Source of the DNA: Pollutimonas subterranea
Lineage (GTDB): Bacteria; Pseudomonadota; Gammaproteobacteria; Burkholderiales; Burkholderiaceae_B
Assembly: GCF_002849655.1 (NCBI RefSeq)
Contig: NZ_PDNW01000001.1
Location: 1 to 64,000 of the forward strand
Length of the DNA: 64,000 bases
Direction: 5' to 3'
Shown: positions 27,587 through 36,280 of the stretch, one piece after another
Layout of the letters: each line of letters begins with the position of its first letter
How positions within the stretch are numbered: the stretch's first letter is position 1
Notes under the pieces: generated by a model
Seen by the model: only the letters and a program-made list of their open reading frames with translations
Databases searched by the model: none
What the model was told of the DNA's origin: nothing
Translations under genes and position numbers: made by a program

Positions 27587-28651
27587 TCAGGAAAACAAGT
27601 CGGGTGTTCCGGCGGGTTTGGGCGGTGCAAGACCCAGGTGCTTCCAGGTGTTTTGTGTGGCCATGCGGCCCCTGGGAGTGCGTTGCAGGTAGCCGTGCTG
27701 TATCAGGAAAGGCTCGATCACGTCTTCGATGGTGTCGCGTTCTTCGCCGATGGCGGCGGCCAGGCTGTCTACCCCGACCGGCCCGCCGTCGAATTTGTGG
27801 ATGATCGCTTCCAGCAGCTTGCGGTCCATGAGGTCCAGGCCCTGTGGGTCGACTTCCAGCATGGCCAGTGCCGCGCCAGCCACGGCTACATCGATACGGC
27901 CGTCGGCCTTGACCTCGGCATAGTCGCGCACGCGGCGCAGCAGGCGGTTGGCAATGCGCGGTGTGCCGCGTGCACGGCGCGCTATTTCGGCGGCGCCGTC
28001 GGGCGTGGTTTGTGCGTTCAAGAGTTGTGCGCTGCGCTTGACGATATGGGTGAGATCCTCGGCACTATAGAACTCCAGGCGGGACACAATACCGAACCGG
28101 TCGCGCAGCGGATTGGTCAGCATGCCCGCGCGTGTCGTCGCCCCTACCAGGGTGAAGGGCTGCAGATCGATTTTTACGCTGCGTGCCGCAGGTCCTTCAC
28201 CGATGAGGATGTCGATCTGGAAGTCTTCCAGGGCCGGATACAGGATTTCTTCCACTACCGGCGACAGGCGGTGGATTTCGTCGATGAACAGGACGTCATT
28301 TTTTTCGAGGTTGGTGAGCAGGGCGGCAAGGTCGCCGGGTCGCTCGAGCACCGGACCCGACGTTTGTCGTAGTTGCACGCCCATTTCATGCGCCACGATA
28401 TGGGCCAGGGTAGTCTTGCCCAAGCCGGGCGGGCCGAACAGCAATACATGGTCGAGGGCCTCGCCGCGATTCCTGGCGGCCGCAATGAAGATTTCAAGCT
28501 GTTCGCGCACCCGATGCTGTCCGATGTATTCGCTGAGTGCGCGCGGCCGCAAGGCGCGTTCGACCGAATCTTCGTTGGGAGAGGCGCTTTGCGGCGCGAC
28601 AATGCGCTCGATTGCTGCAATGCTGGACAGTGAGTCGGAATGAATGGCCAT
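27587..28651 (-). CDS. ruvB: Holliday junction branch migration ATPase RuvB
   Basis: 354 residues. The AAA+ motor has Walker [10 protein letters not shown] (near residue 73), Walker B FIDEIHRL and sensor segment GATTRAGML, then the winged-helix DNA-binding domain ending with [10 protein letters not shown]. RuvB hexamers pull DNA through the RuvA-bound Holliday junction. In this genome it is separated from ruvC-ruvA by a plus-strand ammonia-lyase gene instead of following ruvA directly. A 3' repeat lies between it and recQ. No SOS-type LexA box was noticed upstream. Confidence 0.97.
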   Translation of the reverse strand: MAIHSDSLSSIAAIERIVAPQSASPNEDSVERALRPRALSEYIGQHRVREQLEIFIAAARNRGEALDHVLLFGPPGLGKTTLAHIVAHEMGVQLRQTSGPVLERPGDLAALLTNLEKNDVLFIDEIHRLSPVVEEILYPALEDFQIDILIGEGPAARSVKIDLQPFTLVGATTRAGMLTNPLRDRFGIVSRLEFYSAEDLTHIVKRSAQLLNAQTTPDGAAEIARRARGTPRIANRLLRRVRDYAEVKADGRIDVAVAGAALAMLEVDPQGLDLMDRKLLEAIIHKFDGGPVGVDSLAAAIGEERDTIEDVIEPFLIQHGYLQRTPRGRMATQNTWKHLGLAPPKPAGTPDLFS

Positions 28652-28781
28652 GGGATTGTTGCTGATTATATTTACAGTGCTTATCGTACTCTACTCCGCA
28701 ACCGTTGCGCAGACCTACGCCGATTGCAGCATAATTCCGGCTGTCGCGGTTATCGTATTTTCTTGAGCCGAGCGTATTTCA

Positions 28782-29750
28782 ATGAATTCCACACTACCCA
28801 CTTATGACGATGTCGCCGCTGCCAGCCAGCTTCTCAGCCAGGTGGTACACCGTAGCCCGGTTCTAGTCTCACAGACACTGAACAAGCGCCTGGGGGCAGA
28901 GGTGTTCTTCAAGTGCGAAAACTTCCAGCGCATCGGCGCGTTCAAGTTCCGTGGCGGCTACAACGCCGTGGCCAGGCTATCGGATGAGCAGCGCAGGGCG
29001 GGCGTCGTGGCATTTTCGTCCGGCAACCATGCGCAGGCAATTGCGCTGGCCTCCCAACTGCTGAACGTCTCGGCCACCATCGTGATGCCACATGACGCGC
29101 CCGCCGCAAAGGTAGCGGCCACTATCGGGTATGGCGCCCGCGTTGTCAGCTACGACCGCTACACTGAAAACCGTGAACAAATTGCACTTTCGCTGGTCAA
29201 TGAGCAAGGCCTGACCCTGATCCCACCCTATGATCATCCCGATGTTATCGCGGGCCAGGGCACCGCGGTTCAGGAGCTCCTTGAAGACGTAGGCGGCCTG
29301 GATTCGCTGTTTGTACCGTTGGGCGGCGGCGGTTTGCTGTCGGGGTCCTTGCTATCGGCCCATGCGCTCGCGCCGGAATGCGCCGTGTATGGTGTGGAGC
29401 CAGAGGCCGGCAGCGATGGCCAGCAATCGTTCCGCAGCGGTCAGATCGTGACCATCGCTCCGCCCAGCTCCATTGCCGACGGGGCGCTTACCGCCGGCCT
29501 GGGCACGCTTACTTTCCCCATCATTAAGGAATATGCACGCGACATTCTTACCGTCGACGACTCGCAATTGATACAAGCCATGCGGTTTTTTGCTGAACGC
29601 ATGAAAATGGTGGTGGAGCCTACAGGCTGCCTGGGCGCGGCAGCCGTACTGAACGAGATCGTGCCGGTCCGGGGCCAGCGCATAGGCGTAGTGCTGAGTG
29701 GCGGCAATGTCGATCTGGCGGCTTATGCAGGGTTTCTGCAAACGGTTTGA
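28782..29750 (+). CDS. PLP-dependent threonine/threo-3-hydroxyaspartate ammonia-lyase
   Basis: 322-residue fold-type II PLP enzyme. The cofactor lysine is in GAFKFRGGYNA (near residue 54), the SSGNHAQA loop near residue 79 binds the substrate carboxylate, and LGGGGLLSG (near residue 180) binds the phosphate. It has no C-terminal ACT regulatory domain, so it is the catabolic or serine-racemase-like type. The best match by length and motifs is threo-3-hydroxyaspartate ammonia-lyase, which makes oxaloacetate; catabolic threonine dehydratase is the alternative. It interrupts the ruv genes on the opposite strand and is divergent from ruvB (130 bp gap). Confidence 0.85.
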   Translation: MNSTLPTYDDVAAASQLLSQVVHRSPVLVSQTLNKRLGAEVFFKCENFQRIGAFKFRGGYNAVARLSDEQRRAGVVAFSSGNHAQAIALASQLLNVSATIVMPHDAPAAKVAATIGYGARVVSYDRYTENREQIALSLVNEQGLTLIPPYDHPDVIAGQGTAVQELLEDVGGLDSLFVPLGGGGLLSGSLLSAHALAPECAVYGVEPEAGSDGQQSFRSGQIVTIAPPSSIADGALTAGLGTLTFPIIKEYARDILTVDDSQLIQAMRFFAERMKMVVEPTGCLGAAAVLNEIVPVRGQRIGVVLSGGNVDLAAYAGFLQTV

Positions 29751-29796
29751 CCCGCTGGCGGGGCGCTGTCCACGTTCTTCTGCGGCGGGTGCCCCG

Positions 29797-30372
29797 TCAG
29801 CCGCGGGCCAATGATTTCAGGGCAAATCGAATTCCCTCGGCAACCTCCAGGTCTTCGGGAAGGTTCTTCAGGGCCGCTTGCGATTCGCTGGTGGAATAGC
29901 CCAGCGACAGCAAGGCATTGAGAATGTCGTCCCGGCCAGCCGAGTGCGAACCGGGTGTATGGCCAAGGTCTGCGCCCAGCTTGCCGCGTAATTCGAGCAA
30001 CAAGCGTTCGGCTGTCTTCTTGCCGATACCTGGAACGCGCGTAAGGCGACCGCTTTCCTGTTGCGTGATTGCGCTGGCCAGCTCTTCCACGGTCATGCCG
30101 GATAACACCGCCAGCGCGGTGCGCGCCCCGATGCCGCTTACCTTGATAAGCAAGCGAAATGCGCTGCGTTCCCCGGCAGTGGAGAAGCCGTATAGCGTAT
30201 GGGCGTCTTCCCGTACCGCCAGATGTGTGTGCAAGGTGACCTTGGCGCCATTTTCCGGCAGGTTGTACAGGGTACTCATGGGTACATCGATTTCATAGCC
30301 CACGCCGCCCACGTCGATACAAACGACGGGAGGGGTCTTTTCCAGCAGCGTGCCGGTAATTCTTCCGATCAT
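29797..30372 (-). CDS. ruvA: Holliday junction-binding protein RuvA
   Basis: 191 residues, starting at [12 protein letters not shown]. Domain I is the OB fold with [14 protein letters not shown]. Domain II has the two helix-hairpin-helix motifs ([13 protein letters not shown] and [16 protein letters not shown]). Domain III (residues 145-191) binds RuvB. A tetramer holds the four-way junction flat. The longer open frame upstream of ATG 30372 is ruvC read in another frame and is not used. It lies 29 bp after ruvC and is the last gene of the dusB-fis-purH-ruvC-ruvA cluster. Confidence 0.96.
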   Translation of the reverse strand: MIGRITGTLLEKTPPVVCIDVGGVGYEIDVPMSTLYNLPENGAKVTLHTHLAVREDAHTLYGFSTAGERSAFRLLIKVSGIGARTALAVLSGMTVEELASAITQQESGRLTRVPGIGKKTAERLLLELRGKLGADLGHTPGSHSAGRDDILNALLSLGYSTSESQAALKNLPEDLEVAEGIRFALKSLARG

Positions 30373-30401
30373 GGAGCCGTCCTCTTTACAAATTTTACAG
30401 A

Positions 30402-30947
30402 TTAGCTGACCAGCCGCCCGCCGCGTACCCGGGCGGTATGGCTCGCGGTGAGCTGCCCGGTTTCCTTGAGGCGCTGGGTCAGCGGATTGAAATGCGCATG
30501 GCAAATGGCGCAAGCCAGGGCGTCGGCCGAATCGGCTGCGGGCAGGCCGCTCAAGGCCAGCAAATGCTGGACCATTTTCTGTACCTGCTCCTTGGCGGCA
30601 TGCCCATTTCCGACGACCGATTTCTTTACTTGCAGCGCTGTGTATTCGTACACGTCCAGGTCGCTGTCGGCCAGCGCGCACATGGCTGCACCGCGAGCCT
30701 GCCCCAGCAACAAGGTGGACGCCGGGTTGGTGTTGACGAACACCTTTTCCAGCGCCGACACCGTAGGCTGGGTGCTTTGTACCACTTCGCGGATGTTGTC
30801 CAGTATGACCTTCAGGCGTTGGGCCAGAGGCTGGTCAGGCGGCACGATAATGGTGCCGCTGGCCACGTAGTGCAGGCGCGAACCCAGGACGTCGATGACG
30901 CCAAAGCCGGTACGCCGCAACCCTGGATCGATTCCGAGTATGCGCAT
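30402..30947 (-). CDS. ruvC: crossover junction endodeoxyribonuclease RuvC
   Basis: 181 residues. The four acidic catalytic residues of the RNase H-like fold are visible: Asp in [12 protein letters not shown] (residue 7), Glu in ALEKVFV (near residue 67), and the two Asp in [13 protein letters not shown] (near residues 140-143). RuvC cuts Holliday junctions after branch migration by RuvAB. The start overlaps the purH stop by one base (TGATG arrangement), so its translation is probably coupled to purH. Confidence 0.96.
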   Translation of the reverse strand: MRILGIDPGLRRTGFGVIDVLGSRLHYVASGTIIVPPDQPLAQRLKVILDNIREVVQSTQPTVSALEKVFVNTNPASTLLLGQARGAAMCALADSDLDVYEYTALQVKKSVVGNGHAAKEQVQKMVQHLLALSGLPAADSADALACAICHAHFNPLTQRLKETGQLTASHTARVRGGRLVS

Positions 30948-32539
30948 CAGTGGCGGAAGTGCCGCGCGCCGGTCAGGACCATGGCAATACCCCGTTCATT
31001 GGCTGCGGCGATCACTTCGTCGTCGCGCATGCTGCCGCCGGGCTGGATGACGCACGTGGCGCCAGCGTCGGCCACGACATCGAGGCCATCGCGAAACGGA
31101 AAGAATGCGTCCGAGGCGACTACCGAGCCGGCCAGCACCAGGCCGGCGTTCTCGGCCTTGATGGAAGCAATTCGGGCGGAATCGATTCGGCTCATTTGGC
31201 CCGCGCCTACGCCCAGCGTCATGCCGTTGCCCACGAAAACGATGGCATTGGACTTGACGTACTTGGCTACCTTCCAGGCGAACATCAGGTCCTTCATTTG
31301 TTGTTCGCTGGGGGCGACCGCCGTGACCAGCTTGAATTCGTCTTGTGGGACCTGAAGGCAATCGGGATTCTGCACCAGCCATCCGCCACCGACACGCTTG
31401 ATGTCGAAGGCATTCTGGGCATCTCCCAGAGGCACTTGCAATACACGCACGTTTTTCTTGGCGGCAAAGATGGCCAGGGCTTCGCTGGAGTATTCAGGCG
31501 CCAGCAACACTTCCACGAACTGTGTACTGATGGCTTGAGCAGTCGGCCCGTCCACCGGACGGTTGAAGGCAATAATGCCGCCAAACGCGGATGTGGGATC
31601 GGTCTTGAAGGCTTGCTGGTACGCATGCAAGGGGCTATCGCCCAGGGCAACGCCGCAGGGATTGGCGTGTTTGACGATCACGCAGGCGGTGCTTTCAAAG
31701 CTGCGTACACATTCCCATGCGGCATCCGCGTCGGCGATATTGTTGTAGGAAAGTTCCTTGCCCTGCAACTGGTGATAGCTGCCGAGCAGCCCGGCGCCGA
31801 TGGGCTGGTCCACGTAAAAGGCGGCGGCCTGATGCGGATTCTCGCCGTAGCGCAGGACTTGCTGCTGCTTGAGCTGGACCGTAAGCGTACGCGGCCATGT
31901 GCTGCGTTCCGGGGCCTGGTCTTGTACCGGTTCCGCCACCGAAAGGCTGCTCAGGTAGGCCGCAATGGCGCCGTCGTAGGCGGCGGTGTGTGCGTAGGTT
32001 TTGGTCGCCAATTCCAGGCGCAAGCCATAAGAAGGGTGCCCATGAGGGCCGTCCATGTCGGCAAGGACGCGCTGGTAATCGGCGGGGTCGATCACGACAG
32101 TAACGCCGCCCTCGGGTGTGCCGTGATTCTTTGCAGCCGCACGCAGCATGGCCGGCCCACCGATATCGATGTTCTCGACGGCGTCGGCAAAGGTGCAGTC
32201 CAGTTTGGCGACGGTTTCGCGAAATGGGTACAAATTGACGACCAGCATGTCGATGCGGTCGATTCCATGGTCTTCCAGGGTCGCCAGATGTGCCGCACTG
32301 TCGCGACGTGCCAGCAGCCCACCATGTATCTTGGGATGCAAGGTCTTGACGCGCCCATCGAGGATTTCCGGGGAGCCGGTATGCGCGGCGACCTCGGTCA
32401 CGGCCAGACCAGCCTGCGCCAGCAGTTTGGCCGTGCCTCCGGTCGACAGCAGGCGCACGCCCCGCTGGGTCAAAGCCTGGGCAAATTCAACAATACCGGT
32501 CTTGTCGGAAACCGAGAGTAGGGCTGTCTGGATTTTCAT
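30947..32539 (-). CDS. purH: bifunctional AICAR transformylase/IMP cyclohydrolase
   Basis: 530 residues. The N-terminal IMP cyclohydrolase domain (residues 1-200) shows [18 protein letters not shown] and [13 protein letters not shown]. The C-terminal transformylase domain has the [14 protein letters not shown] and [12 protein letters not shown] motifs with catalytic Lys and His. It performs the last two steps of purine synthesis. It is the third gene in the dusB-fis-purH-ruvC run; 25 bp separate it from fis. The long antisense frame across the whole gene is a codon-bias shadow. Confidence 0.97.
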   Translation of the reverse strand: MKIQTALLSVSDKTGIVEFAQALTQRGVRLLSTGGTAKLLAQAGLAVTEVAAHTGSPEILDGRVKTLHPKIHGGLLARRDSAAHLATLEDHGIDRIDMLVVNLYPFRETVAKLDCTFADAVENIDIGGPAMLRAAAKNHGTPEGGVTVVIDPADYQRVLADMDGPHGHPSYGLRLELATKTYAHTAAYDGAIAAYLSSLSVAEPVQDQAPERSTWPRTLTVQLKQQQVLRYGENPHQAAAFYVDQPIGAGLLGSYHQLQGKELSYNNIADADAAWECVRSFESTACVIVKHANPCGVALGDSPLHAYQQAFKTDPTSAFGGIIAFNRPVDGPTAQAISTQFVEVLLAPEYSSEALAIFAAKKNVRVLQVPLGDAQNAFDIKRVGGGWLVQNPDCLQVPQDEFKLVTAVAPSEQQMKDLMFAWKVAKYVKSNAIVFVGNGMTLGVGAGQMSRIDSARIASIKAENAGLVLAGSVVASDAFFPFRDGLDVVADAGATCVIQPGGSMRDDEVIAAANERGIAMVLTGARHFRH

Positions 32540-32564
32540 GGTTGGATTCAGGAATTAAAGAAGA

Positions 32565-32804
32565 TTAGGGTTGCAGATTATGGGCGAGCAGTTTCTTGCG
32601 CAGGGTACTTCGCGTGATGCCCAGCATCTCGGCGGCCTTGGATTGATTTCCGCGGGATTTCTCCAGTGCAACCTGCAGCACGGGACGTTCGACGCAGTTG
32701 ACGACCATGGCCAGCATGTCGCGCGGCTCCGAGTCGCCCAGGTCCGTGAAATAGCGTTCAAGCCGATCGCGCACGGATTGCTCTAGGGGGTTTGTGTTGC
32801 TCAT
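32565..32804 (-). CDS. fis: Fis-family nucleoid-associated DNA-binding protein
   Basis: 79 residues. The C-terminal helix-turn-helix (GNQSKAAEMLGITRSTLRKKL) is the signature of Fis and of NtrC-type C-termini. The N-terminal region is shorter than in E. coli Fis (98 residues), as is normal in betaproteobacteria. Fis bends DNA and regulates rRNA and growth-phase genes. The dusB-fis pairing is the classical context and supports the name. It follows dusB by 31 bp and presumably shares its promoter. Confidence 0.93.
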   Translation of the reverse strand: MSNTNPLEQSVRDRLERYFTDLGDSEPRDMLAMVVNCVERPVLQVALEKSRGNQSKAAEMLGITRSTLRKKLLAHNLQP

Positions 32805-32835
32805 GATCCTTGCTATTGATAGTGTGCGACGTGCT

Positions 32836-33852
32836 TCAGGCTTGCGCCTGGGCCGTCTGAGCCTTTATGGGCTCGTTGGGTGGATGGCGATCAAACCAGC
32901 GCTGGAGCGCCAGGGTTTGGTCGCGCGTGTTGCCAATTTCATTGATGCCAGGCAGCCAGTCTGCGGAGTCCGGCATCGTGGACAGGTACCAGCCAATATG
33001 CTTGCGCGCCGATCGCACGCCCGTATATTCGCCGTAAAACCGATAGTGGTCTTCCAGGTGATCCAGCAGGCAATCCCGCAGCTCGCCATACGTTGGCGGC
33101 GGCAAGTATTGCCCCGTCATCAGGTAATGGCTGATTTCCCGGAAAATCCAGGGCCTGCCCTGGGCGGCCCGCCCCACCATGATGGCATCGGCACCCGTAT
33201 ACTCTAGTACGTATTTTGCTTTATCGGGACTATCGATATCCCCATTGGCAATGACAGGAATTGTGAGCGCCTGTTTTACGTCCCGTATCGTATCGTACTC
33301 GGCCTGGCCCAGGTACATGTCGCAGCGGGTACGGCCGTGCAGGGTCAGCGCGGCAATACCAATATCTTGCGCCAGTCGCCCGACCCTGACCGCATTGCGC
33401 GATGCGCGGTCCCAGCCGGTGCGGGTCTTCAGGGTGACGGGTACATTCATCGGCCGACAGGCCGTCACTACTGCATCCAATATCCTTGCTATGCGGTCTT
33501 CGTCGCGCAACAGCGCTGAACCTGACGCCACATTGCATACTTTCTTGACTGGGCAGCCCATGTTGATGTCGATGATGCGGGCGCCCTTGTTGATGTTGAA
33601 CACGGCGGCCTCAGCCATCATGTTGGGGTCTGAGCCGGCGATCTGGACGGCGATGGGATCTATTTCCCCTTCGTGATCCAGGCGCCGTGATGTTTTGACG
33701 CTATCCCAGAGCTTCGGGTTGCTGGCCGCCATTTCAGACACGGCGTAGCCCGCTCCCAGCATTTTGCAGAGCTTGCGGTAGGGGCGGTCGGTTACGCCGG
33801 CCATGGGAGCGACGAAAACCGGATTGGGAAGAGACCACGGGCCGATGAACAT
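32836..33852 (-). CDS. dusB: tRNA-dihydrouridine synthase B
   Basis: 338-residue FMN-dependent TIM-barrel enzyme. It starts with the FMN-binding VFVAPMAGVTDRPYRKLC; the catalytic cysteine lies in CPVKKVCNVASGSALL (near residue 105), and the HGRTRCDMYLG and GRAAQGRPWIF segments bind cofactor and tRNA. It reduces uridines in the D-loop of tRNA with NADPH. It is the first gene of the fis operon. The gap to the UbiH-type gene is 40 bp with no clear terminator. Confidence 0.95.
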   Translation of the reverse strand: MFIGPWSLPNPVFVAPMAGVTDRPYRKLCKMLGAGYAVSEMAASNPKLWDSVKTSRRLDHEGEIDPIAVQIAGSDPNMMAEAAVFNINKGARIIDINMGCPVKKVCNVASGSALLRDEDRIARILDAVVTACRPMNVPVTLKTRTGWDRASRNAVRVGRLAQDIGIAALTLHGRTRCDMYLGQAEYDTIRDVKQALTIPVIANGDIDSPDKAKYVLEYTGADAIMVGRAAQGRPWIFREISHYLMTGQYLPPPTYGELRDCLLDHLEDHYRFYGEYTGVRSARKHIGWYLSTMPDSADWLPGINEIGNTRDQTLALQRWFDRHPPNEPIKAQTAQAQA

Positions 33853-33892
33853 CGGGGGATTTTAAACCCGAACGGATTTCCTGGCTTAAGGC

Positions 33893-35062
33893 TCAGGTAC
33901 GTAGCCCTTGCAATAGCTGGCGCGCCAGTGAGTTGCGCAGTGGAGGCACAAGGTCCAGAGTCAATAGGGCCAGACCGCAGGCATGTTCCACCAATGGGTT
34001 GCCGGTGGTGAAGACGCGGGGCAGGAAATCAGTGATTCCTGCCGTCAGCCAGCGGTCGGGACGCCGGTTGCGGGCAAACTGATCCAGCAGGTGGGTCGCG
34101 TCGCCTTGCGGTCGGGCCAGCCAAGGTGCCAGGGCCTGGCCTAATTGAGCCGCGTCGCGCAACCCCAGGTTCAGACCCTGCCCGGCGACCGGATGCAGGG
34201 TCTGGGCCGCGTTGCCAATGGCGATCGTGCGCACATTCACCAGTGACGGGCCGGCGTGCAGCGACAAGGGAAATACGTGCCGCTCGCCGATGCATTGAAA
34301 CCGACCCAAGCGGTCCCCGAACGTTTCGTGCAGGACGGCACTGAAGGCTTCGTCGGATTGCGCCATGAGCGTTTCGGCTTGGATAGGAGAACAGCACCAT
34401 ACGATGCCGTACAGGTCCTTGCCCTGCGGCTGCGGCAAGGCGGCCAGCGGTCCTTGCGCCGTGAATCGTTCGAAGGCCCATCCCGGCTTGGGCCGGACGG
34501 CGCGCACGGTGGCCAGGACGGCATGCTGGTTGTAGTGACGTTGGACTCCGCGCGGCCTGGAACCGTCAGACTGAACCGCAAGCGCGCTGCTGATGTGCTT
34601 GTCGCCAATCTTAAACCTGACCCGCGCGCCGTCGACATGGCCCGGCGGCGACGCATCGATGAGCGTTACGCCGCTGGCGCGCAAGGCGCCGTGCAGGCTG
34701 CCCAGCAGCGCGTCGTAGGCAACGACGCTGCCAAGGCGCGGGACGCCGAGTTCCTGGTGGTCGATAAGCGTTCGCCCGAGCCGCCCTTGCTGGGAAACAT
34801 GCACGGCATCGATGTTGGCGGACTGTTCCGGCCACGCGCCCAGTTGCTCCAGCAATACACGACTGCCGTGATTCAGCGCCAGCGTTCGCGGGTCCGGCGG
34901 GCGCGTGGGCGAACCGCCAGTCGTGTCGTCGGGCTGGGTCATGTGACGCCCCAGAAGCGCAATGCGAGTGGGATCGGGCGACTTGCTGGCCAGAATGAGA
35001 GCCAGTGCGCTGCCCACGGGGCCTGCTCCGCTTATGGCGATGTCGTATGTGGGGGAGTCCAT
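33893..35062 (-). CDS. FAD-dependent ubiquinone-pathway hydroxylase (UbiH/VisC type)
   Basis: 389 residues of the p-hydroxybenzoate hydroxylase superfamily. The dinucleotide-binding AISGAGPVGSALAL lies at residues 7-20, and the second FAD motif IAIGNAAQTLHPVAGQGLNLGLRD (shown in parts) lies near residue 290; that GN/GD...P.AGQG pattern is the UbiH/COQ6 signature. It probably hydroxylates an octaprenyl-phenol ring in ubiquinone synthesis; which position (UbiH or another) is not decided by motifs. The start at ATG 35060-35062 (MDSPTYDIAISG) is preferred to the upstream in-frame codon. It is divergent from the TM2 gene. Confidence 0.88.
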   Translation of the reverse strand: MDSPTYDIAISGAGPVGSALALILASKSPDPTRIALLGRHMTQPDDTTGGSPTRPPDPRTLALNHGSRVLLEQLGAWPEQSANIDAVHVSQQGRLGRTLIDHQELGVPRLGSVVAYDALLGSLHGALRASGVTLIDASPPGHVDGARVRFKIGDKHISSALAVQSDGSRPRGVQRHYNQHAVLATVRAVRPKPGWAFERFTAQGPLAALPQPQGKDLYGIVWCCSPIQAETLMAQSDEAFSAVLHETFGDRLGRFQCIGERHVFPLSLHAGPSLVNVRTIAIGNAAQTLHPVAGQGLNLGLRDAAQLGQALAPWLARPQGDATHLLDQFARNRRPDRWLTAGITDFLPRVFTTGNPLVEHACGLALLTLDLVPPLRNSLARQLLQGLRT

Positions 35063-35126
35063 GCGTGTTCCATGCTCAACTACAATGTGCACAAGTTTTT
35101 TTACGTTTCTGTGACCGGGGTTCTAT

Positions 35127-35564
35127 ATGAAGCAATTTAACACTCCTGTCCGGCATCGCAGCAAGGTGCTTGCTGCGTGGCTAGCCTTCCTGTTGGGCGT
35201 CGTGGGCGCGCATTGGTGGTATATGGGAAGACGAGGCGCATGGCTGCTTACGGCATTTGCCCTTGTTATGCTGGGGTTGACCCGGCTTTATCCCGTGTGG
35301 TGGGATAGTCCTCCTTTTCTCATACTGATTGTGCCCATTGCCGCCGGGTTCATCGAGGCGCTGGTCTTCGCGCTCATGGCCGATGAAAAATTCGACGCGA
35401 AATACAATCCAGGTTCCGGCATTGCCACGCGCACCGGCTGGAATGCGGTCATTGCCGCCATCGTTACCACGTTCGTGGGCGGTAGCGTGCTGATGTTCGG
35501 CATCGCACTGATCGTCGTCCATGTGTACACCGCCATGGGCTGGCTGGATGGCTATGTGTTGTAG
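35127..35564 (+). CDS. TM2-domain-like membrane protein
   Basis: 145 residues. The segment LAAWLAFLLGVVGAHWWYMGR (residues 15-35, quoted in part by its key G-x-x-G-x-H-x-x-Y-x-G pattern) matches the TM2 domain; two further hydrophobic helices near 65-82 and 105-135 follow. A cytoplasmic stretch (MADEKFDAKYNPGSG) lies between them. The function of TM2 proteins is unknown in bacteria. It is a single gene, divergent from the UbiH-type gene by 64 bp and followed by an independent promoter. Confidence 0.75.
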   Translation: MKQFNTPVRHRSKVLAAWLAFLLGVVGAHWWYMGRRGAWLLTAFALVMLGLTRLYPVWWDSPPFLILIVPIAAGFIEALVFALMADEKFDAKYNPGSGIATRTGWNAVIAAIVTTFVGGSVLMFGIALIVVHVYTAMGWLDGYVL

Positions 35565-35616
35565 GCACACGCCGTTGTTTGCTGTCCCAATGCCTTGAAA
35601 TTCCAGGCTTTAAGGC

Positions 35617-35645
35617 TTGTCCGAACCGGGCCAAGCGGCTACAAT
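35617..35645 (+). promoter_or_regulatory. sigma-70 type promoter
   Basis: TTGTCC (35617-35622) and TACAAT (35640-35645) are spaced by 17 bases. Transcription would start near 35652 and run through a short leader frame and a hairpin toward the ACT-like gene at 35917, giving a 5' leader of about 265 bases. Confidence 0.6.
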
Positions 35646-35675
35646 GCTATGTGTTCAATTTATAGGAGCTGTGCG

Positions 35676-35759
35676 GTGAATTCCGACCCCGGCGATAGTA
35701 GCAGTCGATCTAGTATCGGCTATTTCATTTCCAGGCGCGTCCAGGCAGAAGCAGCTTAA
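35676..35759 (+). CDS. 27-residue leader peptide candidate
   Basis: GTG at 35676 opens a frame of 27 codons ending with TAA at 35757 (peptide starting MNSDPGDSSSRSSIG). AGGAG at 35664-35668 is seven bases before it, a good ribosome-binding site. The peptide is Ser-rich in its first half and polar in its second half, with no membrane helix. It sits between a promoter and a strong hairpin in the leader of the ACT-like gene, so it could be a regulatory upstream frame or a small protein in its own right. Coding is inferred from the site arrangement only. Confidence 0.5.
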   Translation: MNSDPGDSSSRSSIGYFISRRVQAEAA

Positions 35760-35776
35760 ATTCAGCACAGCTTTAG

Positions 35777-35803
35777 CCACGCCCTGGTTTTCCATGGGCG
35801 TGG
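35777..35803 (+). promoter_or_regulatory. leader hairpin before the ACT-like gene
   Basis: CCACGCCC (35777-35784) pairs with GGGCGTGG (35796-35803), and the loop can add TGG/CCA pairs around TTTT, giving an 11-bp stem with one bulge. It lies 18 bases after the leader frame stop. It is followed by TGGTTTG instead of a T-run, so it could be an attenuator-like or processing structure more than a strong terminator. Confidence 0.5.
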
Positions 35804-35916
35804 TGGTTTGAAGATACTTCGCGTATTCGAACTCCCGTCAATTCAAAAAACAACCTGTTGCGCGCGTCGCGGCAGGTTTATGTGCTGTCTTGCAGCACAC
35901 TGACTGCGGAGGGTCT

Positions 35917-36252
35917 ATGCGCCTTTTCAATTTATTTCTACGCCGTGCAGGCGTCCAGACTGCGCCAGTTCGCGTCCCCAGCTCAGTCTCGCGTTTGACC
36001 GTAGTGTGCCCGCGCCATATTCTGGCCGATGTACGCAAGCAGATCTATCAAGACTTCGAGGCAGCCGGCCTGAGCGTTGCCAACTTGCTGGTCGATCATG
36101 CGCCGCAGCAGGGTATGGCTACGGCGTGCGTTACGGTAAATTGCCCGCCGGAACTGCGTTCCGTGCTCATGTCGCAAGCACGCCAGATCAGTGCCTACCC
36201 GGGCGTGCAACGCGTGCAGTGGGGCGATCGTCGTCACATTGCATTAAACTAG
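35917..36252 (+). CDS. small protein resembling the C-terminal ACT-like domain of MgtC
   Basis: 111 residues. After a basic N-terminal 25 residues (MRLFNLFLRRAG), the sequence SRLTVVCPRHILADVRKQI...VNCPPELRSVLMSQARQISAYPGVQRVQWG has the beta-alpha-beta pattern of ACT domains and ends like the regulatory tail of MgtC/SapB proteins. No membrane part of MgtC is present. It may therefore be a free-standing regulatory or metal-homeostasis domain; this is inferred from resemblance. GGAGGG at 35907-35913 is the ribosome-binding site for ATG 35917. Its long leader carries a small frame and a hairpin. Confidence 0.6.
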   Translation: MRLFNLFLRRAGVQTAPVRVPSSVSRLTVVCPRHILADVRKQIYQDFEAAGLSVANLLVDHAPQQGMATACVTVNCPPELRSVLMSQARQISAYPGVQRVQWGDRRHIALN

Positions 36253-36280
36253 CAGGGTCGCGCTTACCGGATTCTTACCC

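Noticed and set aside
30950-32521. A 523-codon plus-strand frame opposite purH
   Set aside because: It mirrors purH almost end to end and has no recognisable domain.
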